The notes under the pieces are model-generated. The model was not told the DNA's origin and ran no database searches. It saw nothing but the letters and a program-made list of their open reading frames with translations. A stretch of 48,970 bases of DNA from Salinivirgaceae bacterium (GTDB taxonomy: Bacteria > Bacteroidota > Bacteroidia > Bacteroidales > SZUA-534). The DNA is taken from NCBI GenBank assembly GCA_017557605.1, contig JAFYYJ010000104.1:1-48970 (forward strand). The letters run 5' to 3'. Numbering within the stretch: position 1 is the first letter of the stretch; each line of letters begins with the position of its first letter. This document shows, piece by piece, positions 17,702-26,706 of the stretch. A program made the translations under genes and the position numbers.

Positions 17702-20700
17702 ATGAAAATGACATTTAGACAATTATTATTGACAACGGTGGTGCTGATTTGCAGCGCTGCGACAACATGGGCGCAAACAACACCTATTCAAGGACAGTTG
17801 CCCGGAGCATTTACTATCAACGCCGACAACGACAAGATAGCCTTCTCGCAAGGTAACTTGCAGTTTAATGCCGCACAAGGCACACACACCACGCAAGACA
17901 GCGCTGGCGTAGCGGGCACGTGGCGTTTTGCCACCAACCAGTATGACATCTGCGGGAGTTCCAACACGCAAAGGAATTGTAACAGTCGTTCCCGTCTTAT
18001 AGACGTGTGGTTGGACTTGTTCTACCGCGCAACGAGTGGCTGGCATGGATATCTGCCGGACATATATATAGGAAAATCAGCAACTGATGGTGCCCCAGCT
18101 GTAGAAATGGTTGGCGACAAAGCGTGGTACGACTGGGGTGTATATAACGCTATCTCTAACGGCGGCGACGAAGTTGGGCTGTGGCGTACGCCAACCCAGG
18201 CGGAGTGGACGTATATACTTGGGACGCGCGTTAATGCCGCAAACTTACGCGGTTTTGCTACGGTGAACGGCGTAACCGGTTATGTACTGCTGCCTGACAA
18301 CTGGTCGGGGACTAACTTCACACCCGACCCCGCTGATTTTACGGTCAATGTGTATGATGTGGACCAATGGTCCGCTATGGAAACGGCTGGTGCCGTGTTC
18401 TTACCTGATGCCGGTTATGCGCTGACACAAAAAGCTATGAATAATACTTATTATTTTCAATATAGGTCTTCTATGGGTGTGATGGTGCAGTCGACCCAAT
18501 CCTATGTGGATATGAGAACATCCTCAGCCAATCCTTATTACAGTGTAAATACTACAACGCAAAACTGGAGCCCTTATAGTGTCCGTTTGGTTCATGACTT
18601 AGAGCCAGTAAAATTCGGAGTAACCATTACGCAACCTGAACATGGCACTATTACTGTAAACAACGAAGGCATTGAGTTTGATGAAAACGGAAGCGCGCAA
18701 GTAAAAGAAGGCACTGTGCTGCAACTAACCGCCACACCAAACGAAGGCTATTTACTTGATGAATGGACTAACTACAACCCTGCTACGGGGCTCACAGTGT
18801 CTAAAGACACCGCCGTTACCTGCTCATTCAAAGTGCAGACATTTGAGGTTAAGTTCTTCGATTATGACGGCACACAAATTGGTGAGACACAAATCATTAA
18901 TTATGGTGGAAATGCGGTTGCTCCCGCCGACCCCGAACGCGAAGGACACACCTTCACCGGATGGAACAATGAATATACAAATGTTAAGAGCAACCTTAAT
19001 ATTACAGCCACTTACGAGGCACACAAATATACCGTCACATTAACAGCGGTTCATTGTCTTGTAGGTATGTATATCCAGCATGGCTCGACCCTTTGGTCTT
19101 CTTCAACTGAGCAATTTGCCGATATCCCTTACGGCTCAATGGTTTACTTCTGGCATGATGTGGATTATTACGGCGACCACGAGAACTACATGGGCTATGA
19201 GTTTGACCACTGGGAGGGCTATACACCGGAATACGATTCAAACAACTATTTGTTGTATAGCATGGAAATCACTTCCGATACGGTTGTAAAATGCGTATAT
19301 AGAGAGAAAACGTTCCAAGTGACCTTTGTTGACTGGGACGGCACAGAACTCAAGGCTGCCCAAACAGTTGCTTTCAAGGCAAGCGCCACGCCTCCCGCCA
19401 ATCCGACTCGCGAAGGATATACCTTCCTCGGATGGTCGCCTGATTATACCGAAATCCGTCAAAACATAACCGCTAAAGCTTATTATGAAAAGAGCCCTGC
19501 CGAACCTGTCAATCTCGGCGATGGAACATTGACGGGCGCTTTCTCAGTGAATAATTCCGGCAAACGTATTGTATTCTCGCAAGGCAATCTGCGTTGGCGC
19601 AGTATCGATAACACATGGCGCTTTGCCGAAAATCAGTGGGAGACATTAGGACAAGCAAACAATTACTACTATGACGGCAATCCTGCATGGAACGACCTTT
19701 TCGTGTGGGGCTCGGGTAACAACCCGCTGCGGGTTGATTATGAGGGATTTCCTCCTACACTCATCGCTATGCCTGATTTTGTTGATTGGGGAACCAATAC
19801 TATAGATAACAACGGCTGCCCGAATGCGACATGGTACACGTTGTCGAAAGCTGAATGGGACTATATTGCAGAAGGACGCCCGAACGCAATCAATCTTCGT
19901 GGATTAGCAACAGTTAATGGTCAGACAGGTCTCGTTCTCTTACCGGATAATTGGGTGTTGCCAGAGGGAATGACTTTTGTGCCGGACATCAAAGAGAGCA
20001 TTGCCCCCACTAACTATGCACTGAATATTTATAGTGAGGAACAGTGGCTGACAATGGAAAATGCCGGAGCCGTATTCTTGCCTGCTCCATCAGCTTACAA
20101 CACTTCTGATTTCAGCAATAATGATGTTGCCCCATACATTTTGTATTTCGGGAAGCACTATAATACCAATTTAGGCAACTGCAATATTGTTACTACCCTT
20201 TCGCATCTCTCTTATTTAGGGACCCATTATGCTGTTCGCCTTGTAAAAGATTATGTAGGCCATGAAGTAACTATTACACAACCTACTGAACATGGTACGA
20301 TAGCATTGGTCGAGACTGATATTGATTTAAGCGATGTGCCTGAATACAGCACGCTCCATTTCACCTATACTGCAGAAGACGGCTACGGACTGTATTCGTG
20401 GAGTGGCGGCTGTGAAGAAGATGGCTCTCTGTTAGTGACTGAGACAACAGATGTTTCGGCAGTCTTCAAACAACTATTCACTGTAACTTTTATTGATTGG
20501 GACAATACCACTTTGGAAGAAAAGGACGTGGTAGAAGGCAAAACTGCAACAATAACAACAGAACCAGAGCGTGAAGGGTACACTTTCACAGGTTGGGACA
20601 TCGACCTCTCCGCAGTAACAGAAAACCTGACAGCGACAGCGCAATATGAGATAAACAAATATTCTGTGGTATTCGTCGATTGGGATAATACAGCAATTGA

Positions 20701-21715
20701 TACTCAATATATTGAATGGCATAGTGCCGCAACTGCGCCTGAAAATCCGACACGTGAAGGATGGCATTTTGTTGGTTGGCAACCTGCAGATTTTACTGAT
20801 ATTGTAGCACAAATGACTGTGAGTGCGCAATATGAAATCAACACATATTTGCAAACTATTGCGACAACCGAAAATGGCTCTATAACTGTGAAGGATACGA
20901 ATAATGTAGCCGTTGAAATTGATTCGCCAATAGCACACGGAAGTGTATTGATACTTACCGCTACGCCTTCAGCCGGCTACCACTTTGTGGCATGGAATGA
21001 TAACGTAACCGACAATCCTCGCACCGTAACAGTGAAGTCTGCTGCAACTTATAGCGCATCCTTCGCCGGTCACAAAACCGACAGCGTTCTGTTCGAGAAC
21101 ATAGTATCATCAACCTGCACCTTAGCCGGCTCTTACGACTCGGTTGTATATTGCTCAGTTTGCCATGTTGAGATAAGCCGCGACAGCATTTCTGTTCCTG
21201 CTAATGGTCACAAAGCCGACAGCGTTGTATTCGAGAATATTGTAGAGGCAACCTGCACTGTAGCTGGCTCGAAGGATTCGGTGGTTTATTGTTCTGTCTG
21301 CAAGGCCGAGGTAAGCCGCACAAAAGTTGTAATTCCGGCCCACGGCCACACAGTGGTTGTAGATTCTGCTGTTGCAGCCACAGCTACAACTGACGGTTTG
21401 ACTGAAGGTTCGCATTGCTCAGTATGCGGTGAGACAATTGTCGCTCAGGAAGTTATTCCGGCTACTGGCGAACAAGGCGGCGAAAACACAAACCCTGCCA
21501 CCGCAGTTGCTGAATCTGCCGCTCAGGCTGTCAACATCTACGCCAACCATAACATAATTGTGGTTGAAAACGCCGATGCTGAAATCAGGGTTTATAACAT
21601 CACGGGTAATCTGGTGGCAACCGCCAACAACACAAATGCCGAAATCATAATCAATACAACTGGCGTTTATGTTGTAAAGGTTGGCAACACTGCCAAACGT
21701 GTTATGATATACTGA
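17702..21715 (+). CDS. Large secreted repeat protein, T9SS cargo
   Basis: 1337 residues. Signal peptide 1-25 ending TWAQ. Two copies of a domain beginning GAF-x-(I/V)N and FSQGNL, with W(R/Y)T or L(S/T) followed by AEW and VLLPDNW (about 35-300 and 605-850), somewhat like FGE/FISUMP modules. Between and after them lie InlB/Listeria-Bacteroides-type repeats (V-x-F-x-D-x-D-G/N-T ... EGYTFTGW; starts near 385, 540, 929, 989) and bacterial beta repeats with ITQPEHGTI. Three CxxC repeats (about 1122-1245, YCSVC) follow, and residues 1275-1337 form a type A T9SS sorting domain ending GVYVVKVGNTAKRVMIY. Probably exported and surface-attached; ligand unknown. Confidence 0.88.
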   Translation: MKMTFRQLLLTTVVLICSAATTWAQTTPIQGQLPGAFTINADNDKIAFSQGNLQFNAAQGTHTTQDSAGVAGTWRFATNQYDICGSSNTQRNCNSRSRLIDVWLDLFYRATSGWHGYLPDIYIGKSATDGAPAVEMVGDKAWYDWGVYNAISNGGDEVGLWRTPTQAEWTYILGTRVNAANLRGFATVNGVTGYVLLPDNWSGTNFTPDPADFTVNVYDVDQWSAMETAGAVFLPDAGYALTQKAMNNTYYFQYRSSMGVMVQSTQSYVDMRTSSANPYYSVNTTTQNWSPYSVRLVHDLEPVKFGVTITQPEHGTITVNNEGIEFDENGSAQVKEGTVLQLTATPNEGYLLDEWTNYNPATGLTVSKDTAVTCSFKVQTFEVKFFDYDGTQIGETQIINYGGNAVAPADPEREGHTFTGWNNEYTNVKSNLNITATYEAHKYTVTLTAVHCLVGMYIQHGSTLWSSSTEQFADIPYGSMVYFWHDVDYYGDHENYMGYEFDHWEGYTPEYDSNNYLLYSMEITSDTVVKCVYREKTFQVTFVDWDGTELKAAQTVAFKASATPPANPTREGYTFLGWSPDYTEIRQNITAKAYYEKSPAEPVNLGDGTLTGAFSVNNSGKRIVFSQGNLRWRSIDNTWRFAENQWETLGQANNYYYDGNPAWNDLFVWGSGNNPLRVDYEGFPPTLIAMPDFVDWGTNTIDNNGCPNATWYTLSKAEWDYIAEGRPNAINLRGLATVNGQTGLVLLPDNWVLPEGMTFVPDIKESIAPTNYALNIYSEEQWLTMENAGAVFLPAPSAYNTSDFSNNDVAPYILYFGKHYNTNLGNCNIVTTLSHLSYLGTHYAVRLVKDYVGHEVTITQPTEHGTIALVETDIDLSDVPEYSTLHFTYTAEDGYGLYSWSGGCEEDGSLLVTETTDVSAVFKQLFTVTFIDWDNTTLEEKDVVEGKTATITTEPEREGYTFTGWDIDLSAVTENLTATAQYEINKYSVVFVDWDNTAIDTQYIEWHSAATAPENPTREGWHFVGWQPADFTDIVAQMTVSAQYEINTYLQTIATTENGSITVKDTNNVAVEIDSPIAHGSVLILTATPSAGYHFVAWNDNVTDNPRTVTVKSAATYSASFAGHKTDSVLFENIVSSTCTLAGSYDSVVYCSVCHVEISRDSISVPANGHKADSVVFENIVEATCTVAGSKDSVVYCSVCKAEVSRTKVVIPAHGHTVVVDSAVAATATTDGLTEGSHCSVCGETIVAQEVIPATGEQGGENTNPATAVAESAAQAVNIYANHNIIVVENADAEIRVYNITGNLVATANNTNAEIIINTTGVYVVKVGNTAKRVMIY

Positions 21716-21747
21716 CTCAACTAAATCATTTTATAATCTGTGGAGTG

Positions 21748-21782
21748 GGGCTGTCCGATGAATCGGGCGGCCCTGCTTTTTT
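21748..21782 (+). terminator. Strong rho-independent terminator
   Basis: GGGCTGTCCG pairs with CGGGCGGCCC around an ATGAAT loop (two G-T pairs), followed by TGC and a run of six or more T. It lies 33 bases past the stop of the large secreted protein. Confidence 0.85.
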
Positions 21783-21783
21783 A

Positions 21784-21845
21784 ATTTTGAATTCAGAATT
21801 CAGAAGTTAGAATTATTAATTCAGAATTTTGAATTTGGAAATTCT
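21784..21845. repeat. AT-rich AATTCAGAATT repeat cluster
   Basis: Several overlapping copies of GAATTCAGAATT and AATTTTGAATT in both orientations. It looks like decayed low-complexity spacer with no coding potential. Confidence 0.45.
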
Positions 21846-21888
21846 TCAATCGTTGTGTCTCACCTACACCTATCACCTACTAATTTAG

Positions 21889-21896
21889 TATATTTG
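21889..21896 (+). promoter_or_regulatory. -7 box for the cyclophilin-SUF operon
   Basis: TATATTTG followed by CACC is a perfect TAnnTTTG match only eight bases before the ATG at 21905, so the mRNA would be almost leaderless. Confidence 0.6.
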
Positions 21897-21904
21897 CACC
21901 CATT

Positions 21905-22738
21905 ATGAAGAAGTTGTTGTTTTACATATCAATAGTGTTGCTTTCCGCCGGGCTGATGTCGGCAAAAGGCAATCGAAAGAAACCGAAGCCGGCTTTTGTT
22001 CTCATTGAGACTCAGTACGGCAATATGAAAGTCAAGCTATACGGCGAGACACCGTTACACAAGGAGAATTTTGTGACTTTGGTCAAGGAGCATTTCTACG
22101 ACAGTTTGCTCTTTCACCGTGTAATTGAGGACTTTATGATTCAAGGCGGCGACCCTGAGTCGAAAAATGCCAAAAAAGGAGCGATGCTTGGCGCCGGAAG
22201 TCACGGCGAGCGTATTCCTGCCGAGTTTGTCGACGGCAAATATCACAAGCGCGGAGCTTTGGCTGCCGCACGCGACAACAATCCTGAAAAGAAATCGTCG
22301 GGTTGCCAGTTCTACATTGTGCAAGGCAAAGTGTACTCCAACAAAGATTTAGACCATATTGAGGAGCAGCATAACGCATCAGTCAAGCAGAAATTGCTCA
22401 ACGACTGGCTCAAATCGGACGCCAGCAAGGCAGACCAGGAGGCACTGACTAAACTTCAGCGCGCGCGTAATTTCGCCGCTTTCAATCATTATTGCGACAG
22501 CCTTGTTGACCATTTGGTTGAGGTGAACCCCGATGTCAAACTGTTCAAATTCAGCGACAAGCAGCGTGCCGACTATACCAATATTGGTGGAGCGCCTTTC
22601 CTTGACGGCGAATACACAGTGTTTGGCGAAGTGGTTGAAGGACTGAATGTTGTGGACAGCATCGCATCGGTTGAGACAGACCGCAACGACCGTCCGCTCG
22701 ACAACATCATTATGAAAATGAAGATTGTGAAAAAGTAG
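21905..22738 (+). CDS. Exported cyclophilin-type peptidyl-prolyl isomerase
   Basis: A 277-residue PPIase with a signal peptide (LLFYISIVLLSAGLMSA). The cyclophilin core is split: residues about 31-145 carry TQYGNMKVKLYGETPLHKENF, FHRVI, FMIQGGDP and SGCQFYI, then a charged helical insertion of about 70 residues interrupts before EYTVFGEVVEGLNVVDSI and the C-terminal strand. Such insertions are frequent in Bacteroidetes cyclophilins. It likely helps fold envelope proteins. sufS begins two bases after its stop. Confidence 0.92.
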   Translation: MKKLLFYISIVLLSAGLMSAKGNRKKPKPAFVLIETQYGNMKVKLYGETPLHKENFVTLVKEHFYDSLLFHRVIEDFMIQGGDPESKNAKKGAMLGAGSHGERIPAEFVDGKYHKRGALAAARDNNPEKKSSGCQFYIVQGKVYSNKDLDHIEEQHNASVKQKLLNDWLKSDASKADQEALTKLQRARNFAAFNHYCDSLVDHLVEVNPDVKLFKFSDKQRADYTNIGGAPFLDGEYTVFGEVVEGLNVVDSIASVETDRNDRPLDNIIMKMKIVKK

Positions 22739-22740
22739 CT

Positions 22741-23961
22741 ATGGCATTTGATGTAAACAAGATACGGGCTGATTTCCCAATATTGTCGCAGACGGTGAAC
22801 GGCCGCCGTTTTGTCTATTTCGACAATGCGGCCACCACGCAGAAACCGCTTCCGGTGATTAACAAGATAACCGAAATCTACACCCAGTGCAACGCCAACG
22901 TGCATCGCGGTGTCCACTATATGAGCAACAAGGCTACAGAGGCTATGGAGGATGCGCGGAAAACGGTGCAGAACTTCATCAATGCCGAGTCGGAGCGCGA
23001 GATAATATTCACACGCGGCGCCACAGAGAGCATCAATCTGGTTGCCGCCACTTTCGGCAGGCAGTTTCTAGAGGAAGGCGACGAGGTGATTGTTTCGGAA
23101 ATGGAGCACCACAGCAACATTGTGCCGTGGCAATTGCTTGAGAGTCAAAATAAAGCAAAAGTTGTAAAATGGGCTTTCGATGACCGAGGCGAGCTGAATC
23201 TGGCCGAGCTTGAAGAACTCATCACCGACCGAACTAAACTTCTGACAATATGCTATGTGTCAAACACTTTGGGCACAATCAACCCTGTTGAGCAGATAAT
23301 TGAGATTGCCCACAGCCACAACGTTCCGGTTTTGGTCGATGCGTCGCAGGCCATTCAGCATTTCACAATCGATGTGCAGCAGCTCGACTGCGACTTTTTG
23401 GTGTTCAGCGGACATAAGATTTACGCGCCTACCGGCATTGGTGTTTTGTATGGCAAAGAACAGTGGCTCAACCAGTTGCCGCCGTACCAAGGCGGAGGCG
23501 AAATGATAGAGACGGTATCGTTTAGCGGCACCACTTTCAACAAGCTGCCGTATAAGTTCGAGGCCGGAACACCCAACTACGCCGGAGCAATAGCTTTGGG
23601 CGAAGCCTTGCGCTATGTCAGCGGCATCGGTCTCGACAATATTTCGAAATACGAGAATCAATTGCTTGAGTACGCTACCGACAAACTACAGACAATAAGC
23701 GAGTTGCGGCAGATTGGAACAGCGGAGCGCCGTGCGTCGGTGCTGTCGTTTGTGGCCGATTGCGCGCATCCGTTCGACATAGGAACTATTCTTGATAAAA
23801 TGGGAATAGCAGTGCGCACAGGCACGCACTGCACTGAGCCTATAATGCAGCATTTCGGCATTTCGGGAACGGTTCGCGCCTCATTCGCCTTCTACAATGA
23901 GATGGAGGAAATAGATATTTTGTGCGACGGTTTGAAACGGGCCATTAAAATGTTTAAGTGA
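22741..23961 (+). CDS. sufS: Cysteine desulfurase SufS
   Basis: A PLP-dependent group II cysteine desulfurase that supplies persulfide sulfur for Fe-S clusters. 406 residues, full length. ATTQKP near the start, ATESINLVA and EMEHHSNIVPW bind cofactor and substrate; SGHKIYAPTGIG carries the PLP lysine, and RTGTHCTEP carries the catalytic cysteine. It overlaps sufE by one base (TGATG). The sufBCD genes are absent from the window. Confidence 0.95.
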   Translation: MAFDVNKIRADFPILSQTVNGRRFVYFDNAATTQKPLPVINKITEIYTQCNANVHRGVHYMSNKATEAMEDARKTVQNFINAESEREIIFTRGATESINLVAATFGRQFLEEGDEVIVSEMEHHSNIVPWQLLESQNKAKVVKWAFDDRGELNLAELEELITDRTKLLTICYVSNTLGTINPVEQIIEIAHSHNVPVLVDASQAIQHFTIDVQQLDCDFLVFSGHKIYAPTGIGVLYGKEQWLNQLPPYQGGGEMIETVSFSGTTFNKLPYKFEAGTPNYAGAIALGEALRYVSGIGLDNISKYENQLLEYATDKLQTISELRQIGTAERRASVLSFVADCAHPFDIGTILDKMGIAVRTGTHCTEPIMQHFGISGTVRASFAFYNEMEEIDILCDGLKRAIKMFK

Positions 23962-24380
23962 TGACAGAATTAGAGAAACGCCAGCAGCAGATTGTTGATG
24001 AGTTCAGCATCTTCACCGACTGGATGGACAAATACGAATATCTGATTGAACTGGGCAAGGAGCTTGCGCCAATGCCCGACACCGACAAAACCGAAGAGAA
24101 CCTGATTAAAGGCTGCCAAAGCCAGGTGTGGCTTACCGCAGCTTACAAAGACGGTACGGTTGTTTTCAATGCCGATAGCGACGCCATTATCACCAAGGGT
24201 ATCATCGCGCTGTTAATCAAAGTGTTGTCGGGGTTGAAACCAGCCGATATAGTTTCCGCCGACCTGCACTTCATCGACGAGATTGGGCTCCACGAGAACT
24301 TGTCGCCTACCCGTTCCAACGGTCTTGTGAGTATGATTAAGCAGATAAAAATGTATGCCGTGGCATTTGCTTCGGAATAA
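23961..24380 (+). CDS. sufE: Sulfur acceptor SufE
   Basis: Accepts sulfur from SufS and passes it to the SufBCD scaffold. The 139-residue protein has the active cysteine in GCQSQVWL and the usual DEFSIFTDWMDKYEYLIELG start and SPTRSNGLVSMI end. ATG at 23961 overlaps the sufS stop; a GTG at 23958 is the alternative. Confidence 0.95.
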   Translation: MTELEKRQQQIVDEFSIFTDWMDKYEYLIELGKELAPMPDTDKTEENLIKGCQSQVWLTAAYKDGTVVFNADSDAIITKGIIALLIKVLSGLKPADIVSADLHFIDEIGLHENLSPTRSNGLVSMIKQIKMYAVAFASE

Positions 24381-24440
24381 TGTTGAACAAGTTGAATCGT
24401 AACTCCAATTCAGTCAATCAATTAATCAATCCTTCAATTA

Positions 24441-24752
24441 ATGCCTATGGACCAATTACTTGAAACCAAGATAATCAACGAACTCAAAACCGTTTACGAC
24501 CCCGAAATACCGGTGAACGTGTACGATTTGGGCTTGATTTACAACCTGAAGGAAAACGCCGGCGTGCTTGATGTCGAGATGACCTTGACCGCTCCCGGCT
24601 GCCCCATTGCCGACCAGATTCTTGACGAGGTGCGGATGAAACTTGAGTCGGTGCCAGGCATCCACCAGGTGAACATCAACCTTGTGTTTGAGCCTGAATG
24701 GAACCAGGATATGATGAGCGAGGAAGCCAAAATGGATTTGGGTTTTATGTAA
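24441..24752 (+). CDS. MIP18/DUF59 (SufT-like) iron-sulfur assembly protein
   Basis: A 103-residue single-domain DUF59 protein of the kind often placed in SUF operons and called SufT; it helps Fe-S protein maturation. Motifs are YDPEIPVNVYDLGLIY and the conserved cysteine in LTAPGCPIADQI, followed by VNINLVFEPEW. ATG at 24441 or 24447 are both possible. It lies 60 bases after sufE and closes the operon. Confidence 0.9.
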   Translation: MPMDQLLETKIINELKTVYDPEIPVNVYDLGLIYNLKENAGVLDVEMTLTAPGCPIADQILDEVRMKLESVPGIHQVNINLVFEPEWNQDMMSEEAKMDLGFM

Positions 24753-24832
24753 AAAAGTCACCTTAAAACCACTCGGCATTTAAATATCGTCAATCTCCCT
24801 CCAAAAATCTTCATTAAATCAGTTTTGAGTTA

Positions 24833-24840
24833 TATCTTTG
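24833..24840 (+). promoter_or_regulatory. -7 box upstream of the polysaccharide locus
   Basis: TATCTTTG is a perfect TAnnTTTG match. It would give a leader of about 160 bases before mntA, the first gene of the locus. Confidence 0.5.
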
Positions 24841-24916
24841 AAGGTTAAAGCCGTTGTTGCGTGCAATCATCTGCACCCGACAGTGGCGAAGCTGTGTAAT
24901 GTGGCGAAGGTTTATC

Positions 24917-24978
24917 ATTAAGGGAACATAAAGGATACATTAAGGAAAGATAAAGGGAACATATAGGAAAGGTATAGA
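24917..24978 (+). repeat. Degenerate AAGGGAACATA repeats in the leader
   Basis: Five imperfect copies of AAGG(G/A)A(A/T)(A/C)AT(A/T) in tandem, purine-rich on this strand, directly before mntA. It is in the probable leader of the locus transcript, so it could influence translation or simply be decayed spacer. Confidence 0.5.
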
Positions 24979-25009
24979 AAATTTATCTGACAAAAACATT
25001 ATAAGAAAA

Positions 25010-25303
25010 ATGAAGAAAACCACAGTATTACATCGGTTGAGCGGTTTGAAGGAACAGTTGAGTGCGATTGGGGTTACCCGATTGGGACTTTTCGGCTCGA
25101 CAGTCCGTGGTGACAACACCGTCCATAGCGACATTGACATTCTTATCGATTTCGATGCCGGAAAGGAAACGTATATGAATTTTATGAATGCCTGCCAGAT
25201 TCTGGAGCAAAATTTCAAACGCAGCAAAATCGATGTTGTAACCCTCAACGGAATGAGTCCATATATCGGTAAAAACATTTTAAACGAAGTGGAATATGTG
25301 TAA
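25010..25303 (+). CDS. mntA: MntA-type minimal nucleotidyltransferase antitoxin
   Basis: A 97-residue MNT-fold protein with the signature GSTVRG (residues 29-34) and DID (D41, D43), the GSx10DxD pattern of minimal nucleotidyltransferases. In characterised MntA/HepT pairs the MNT protein AMPylates and silences the HEPN toxin. The next gene is that HEPN partner and overlaps it by eight bases. The start is the ATG at 25010. Confidence 0.88.
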   Translation: MKKTTVLHRLSGLKEQLSAIGVTRLGLFGSTVRGDNTVHSDIDILIDFDAGKETYMNFMNACQILEQNFKRSKIDVVTLNGMSPYIGKNILNEVEYV

Positions 25304-25643
25304 ATCGTTTGTGCCTTATTTACAACATATTTTAGATGAGTGCAACTACATTAACTCTGTCATAACCAACGATATGAGCACCGAATTGTTTCTTGCTGAC
25401 GAAACATTGAAACGGGCCGTTGTAAGAAGCCTTTCGATAATTGGCGAGGCGACAAAGAAAATACCAGCCGATGTAAAATACGAATGGCGAAGCATTGAAT
25501 GGAAACAAATGGCAGGAATGCGCGACAGACTGGTGCACGATTATATGGGTGTGAACTATCATATTGTTTGGGATGTGGCAAAAAATATCATTCCAACTCT
25601 AACCACGCAGATACGTGAAGTGTTGAATAAATATTTATCATAA
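25296..25643 (+). CDS. hepT: HepT-type HEPN ribonuclease toxin (DUF86)
   Basis: A 115-residue HEPN protein. RDRLVHDY (R76 to Y83) is the RX4HXY motif: Arg and His form the RNase site and the Tyr is the AMPylation target in described systems. The catalytic motif is intact, so the toxin should be active. It overlaps mntA, and hddA follows six bases after its stop, so the pair is transcriptionally linked to the heptose genes. Confidence 0.9.
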   Translation: MCKSFVPYLQHILDECNYINSVITNDMSTELFLADETLKRAVVRSLSIIGEATKKIPADVKYEWRSIEWKQMAGMRDRLVHDYMGVNYHIVWDVAKNIIPTLTTQIREVLNKYLS

Positions 25644-25649
25644 CTGACT

Positions 25650-26705
25650 ATGATTATCAGAAGTAAAGCGCCTCTTCGTCTTGGACTGGCCGGAGGCGGA
25701 AGCGATGTAAGTCCGTACAGCGACATTTATGGCGGATTGGTGCTGAATGCGACAATCAATTTGTACACTCACACCACCATTGAGGAATTACCGGACAATC
25801 AGATTGTTATCGACAGTTTTGATGCCGATTGCCACAAGACATACAGCCTTTCAAAAAAGTTGGATATCGACGGTGAAGCGTCGCTGATAAAAGGCGTGTA
25901 CAACCGTATTATGAAAGACTACGGACTTGAGCCGCGCGGGTTCCGCATAACCACATACAACGACGCTCCGGCGGGTTCCGGCTTGGGAACATCGTCCACA
26001 ATGGTTGTCTGCCTCATAAAGGCTTTTGTGGAGTGGCTGAGCCTTCCGCTTGGCGACTATGAGATTGCCCGTATGGCCTTCGAGATAGAGCGTAAGGAGC
26101 TTGGGTTGTCAGGCGGCAAGCAGGACCAATATGCGGCGGCATTCGGCGGGTTCAATTTTATGGAGTTTCTGAAAGACGATATGGTGATAGTGAATCCGTT
26201 GAAAGTCAAACGCTGGATTGTTGACGAACTCGAAGCCTCGCTGGTGCTTTATTTCACGGGACAGAGCCGTTCCTCGGCGGCGATAATCGACCAGCAGCGT
26301 GCCAACACAACAAAAGGCGAGACCAAAAGCATCGAGGCCATGCATCGCATTAAGCAGAGCGCGAGCGATATGAAACTTGCTCTTCTGAAAGGCGATATGC
26401 GCGAATTTGCCCGCATTCTTGGCCAGGCTTGGGAGGACAAGAAGAAAATGGCCGATGCCATAACAAACCCGATAATCGAAAATGCCTTCAGCGTAGCAAT
26501 GCAGGCTGGAGCGGTTGCCGGAAAAGTCAGCGGTGCCGGCGGTGGCGGGTTCTGTATGTTTATGGTGGACCCCACAAAAAAGAAAACAGTTGTTGACGCG
26601 CTAAAACAGCTCGACGGCTTTGTGATGCCGTTCAATTTCACCGATGGCGGCGCCCACGGCTGGAAGATTTACCAGACAGACGATATAAGGACAATGAGAT
26701 ACTAA
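25650..26705 (+). CDS. hddA: D-glycero-alpha-D-manno-heptose 7-phosphate 1-kinase
   Basis: A GHMP-family kinase that phosphorylates heptose 7-phosphate at C1, giving the 1,7-bisphosphate of the GDP-heptose route. 351 residues. RLGLAGGGSDVSPYSD is the N-terminal substrate-binding segment, PAGSGLGTSSTM the ATP-binding motif 2, and GKVSGAGGGGFCMF motif 3. The adjacent gmhA, gmhB-like and hddC genes fix the specificity better than the sequence alone, since fucokinase-like relatives share these motifs. Confidence 0.9.
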   Translation: MIIRSKAPLRLGLAGGGSDVSPYSDIYGGLVLNATINLYTHTTIEELPDNQIVIDSFDADCHKTYSLSKKLDIDGEASLIKGVYNRIMKDYGLEPRGFRITTYNDAPAGSGLGTSSTMVVCLIKAFVEWLSLPLGDYEIARMAFEIERKELGLSGGKQDQYAAAFGGFNFMEFLKDDMVIVNPLKVKRWIVDELEASLVLYFTGQSRSSAAIIDQQRANTTKGETKSIEAMHRIKQSASDMKLALLKGDMREFARILGQAWEDKKKMADAITNPIIENAFSVAMQAGAVAGKVSGAGGGGFCMFMVDPTKKKTVVDALKQLDGFVMPFNFTDGGAHGWKIYQTDDIRTMRY

Positions 26706-26706
26706 T

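Noticed and set aside
21748..21782. Riboswitch or small RNA
   Set aside because: A single hairpin with T-run just after a stop codon is explained by a terminator.
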